A program made the translations under genes and the position numbers. From positions 1,922,001 to 1,986,000 of the forward strand of contig OX596338.1 of NCBI GenBank assembly GCA_951394405.1: a stretch of DNA of 64,000 nt, given 5' to 3'. This DNA comes from Coprinellus micaceus (lineage: Eukaryota; Basidiomycota; Agaricomycetes; Agaricales; Psathyrellaceae). This document shows, piece by piece, positions 63,222 to 64,000 of this stretch (the stretch's first letter is position 1; each line of letters begins with the position of its first letter). The notes under the pieces were generated by a model that was given only the letters and a program-made list of their open reading frames with translations, was not told where the DNA came from and did not search any database.

Positions 63222-64000
63222 CTAGTCGTCGTCACTGTCGACCTCTCTCTCCATACCCTCTCGCGTTGCGGCTTCAAGGTCCCCCAGATGCCATCCGATC
63301 GACTCTTTCGATATGGACGTATTCAGCATGGTCTTGGCAAGGTTCGACAACAGTTCATCACTATATAACAAGCACACCTTCAGATCCCAATTCATCACGG
63401 TGAAAAAAGAGAACACATACCTAGCATGCGCCTGGACCCATACACAGAAATCATCCAACCAAATCTTGCTGTAGACGTAGTAGACCTCGTGCTGATCCAA
63501 GATGCGTTTCATATCCAACAGGCAGCGCATAACGAACCTTCTGCCTCTGGCTAGAAGCTGGGCGGCGTCCGTCCGGCACCTCTCCGCGAGCTCGAATGAG
63601 CGATATAAGGGAAATGCCAGAGACCGCCGGTAAGACGGCAAGAGTGCTTCCGTGACCTCTACCTTGTTGAATTCGTCACCGATGGACAAACTTTCGGGAG
63701 GATCAAGGGCAGTCAAGGCTGGTGTGAGGGTACATATCGTCCACGCACTCTCTGGCGTTGGGTCCAACTGGTTGGTCCTGGACTCGTAGGCGTATGCAAA
63801 GAGCAAGGTGGCCAGTGTTAGATAGAGCTCGCGGGTCTGCCGTGCGTCTGCGAGATCTGAAAATAGTTAGACGCAACCTTTCATTTGGCAGCAAGTCACG
63901 TACATTCTTTCCGGGGTAGCCGCAATATCTCAAGGTTTTCCGATTCGGTATATTCAAACGGGTCCTGTGTTGCGATATAAGGATGTTTCCATTTGAGAAG
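63222..64000 (-). CDS. SHQ1: H/ACA snoRNP assembly factor SHQ1, N-terminal part beyond window
   Basis: Three exons (63222-63360, 63421-63856, 63904 to the window edge) join in phase to the C-terminal 223 residues or so. The SHQ1-specific domain is clear: ESENLEILRLPRKEYL, LATLLFAYAYESRTNQ, ESAWTICTLTPALTALD, RRSLAFPLYRSFELAE and YVYSKIWLDDFCVWVQ. The protein ends in an acidic EVDSDDD tail. By family knowledge SHQ1 chaperones the pseudouridine synthase Cbf5/dyskerin before H/ACA RNP assembly. The last intron (63361-63420, 60 nt) has no in-frame stop, so it could be retained without truncation. The N-terminal CS domain should lie to the right of the window. Confidence 0.93.

Overview
The window is nuclear DNA of a filamentous basidiomycete, most likely an Agaricomycete. 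The evidence is dense genes split by many short GT-AG introns (mostly 40-75 nt), a DUF6533-type seven-helix membrane protein, a long F-box protein of the basidiomycete kind, a Dicer-like enzyme, CDC42 and fungal housekeeping genes. No rRNA, tRNA or CRISPR array was found. All exon models were built by eye from frame, splice sites and family resemblance; where complete, the joined exons give an uninterrupted reading frame. 

Layout. 1-417: start of a POP7-like RNase P/MRP subunit (minus). 703-2021: PAP2-family lipid phosphatase. 2217-3980 (minus): 12-exon DUF6533 membrane protein. 5173-8939: an unusual 1,135-residue protein with five C-x4-C-x12-C-x2-C/H modules. 10112-11671 (minus): unknown protein with a mitochondrial-type N-terminus. 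12097-16401: membrane-anchored beta-propeller-like/amidohydrolase fusion. 18303-19604 (minus): LPX1-like alpha/beta hydrolase. 21307-22673: non-autonomous hAT transposon. 23125-23930 EMC4, 24148-25421 SF3B4 and 26106-26955 CDC42 (all minus). 27545-32559 (minus): 1,407-residue disordered plus WD40 protein. 34670-37446: F-box protein. 37936-38819 (minus): AhpD/CMD-like protein. 39762-44315 (minus): Dicer-like. 44568-45576: phosducin-like (PLP2 type). 46108-46843: small basic/acidic protein. 48460-50235 (minus): CBP4-like cytochrome bc1 assembly factor with very long introns. 51356-54051 (minus): arrestin-fold protein. 54237-56330: SLC35F6-like transporter. 56331-61840: gene-poor. 61850-62798: Mutator-like MITE with 193-bp inverted repeats. 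63222-64000 (minus): SHQ1, cut by the window edge. 

The genes do not form one pathway. Several are RNA-linked (POP7, SF3B4, SHQ1, Dicer), two are mitochondrial or probably so, and three concern membranes (EMC4, PAP2, SLC35F6). The most novel items are the five-module zinc-finger-like protein, the two MITEs with intact target-site duplications, and the CBP4-like gene with introns about ten times the local norm.
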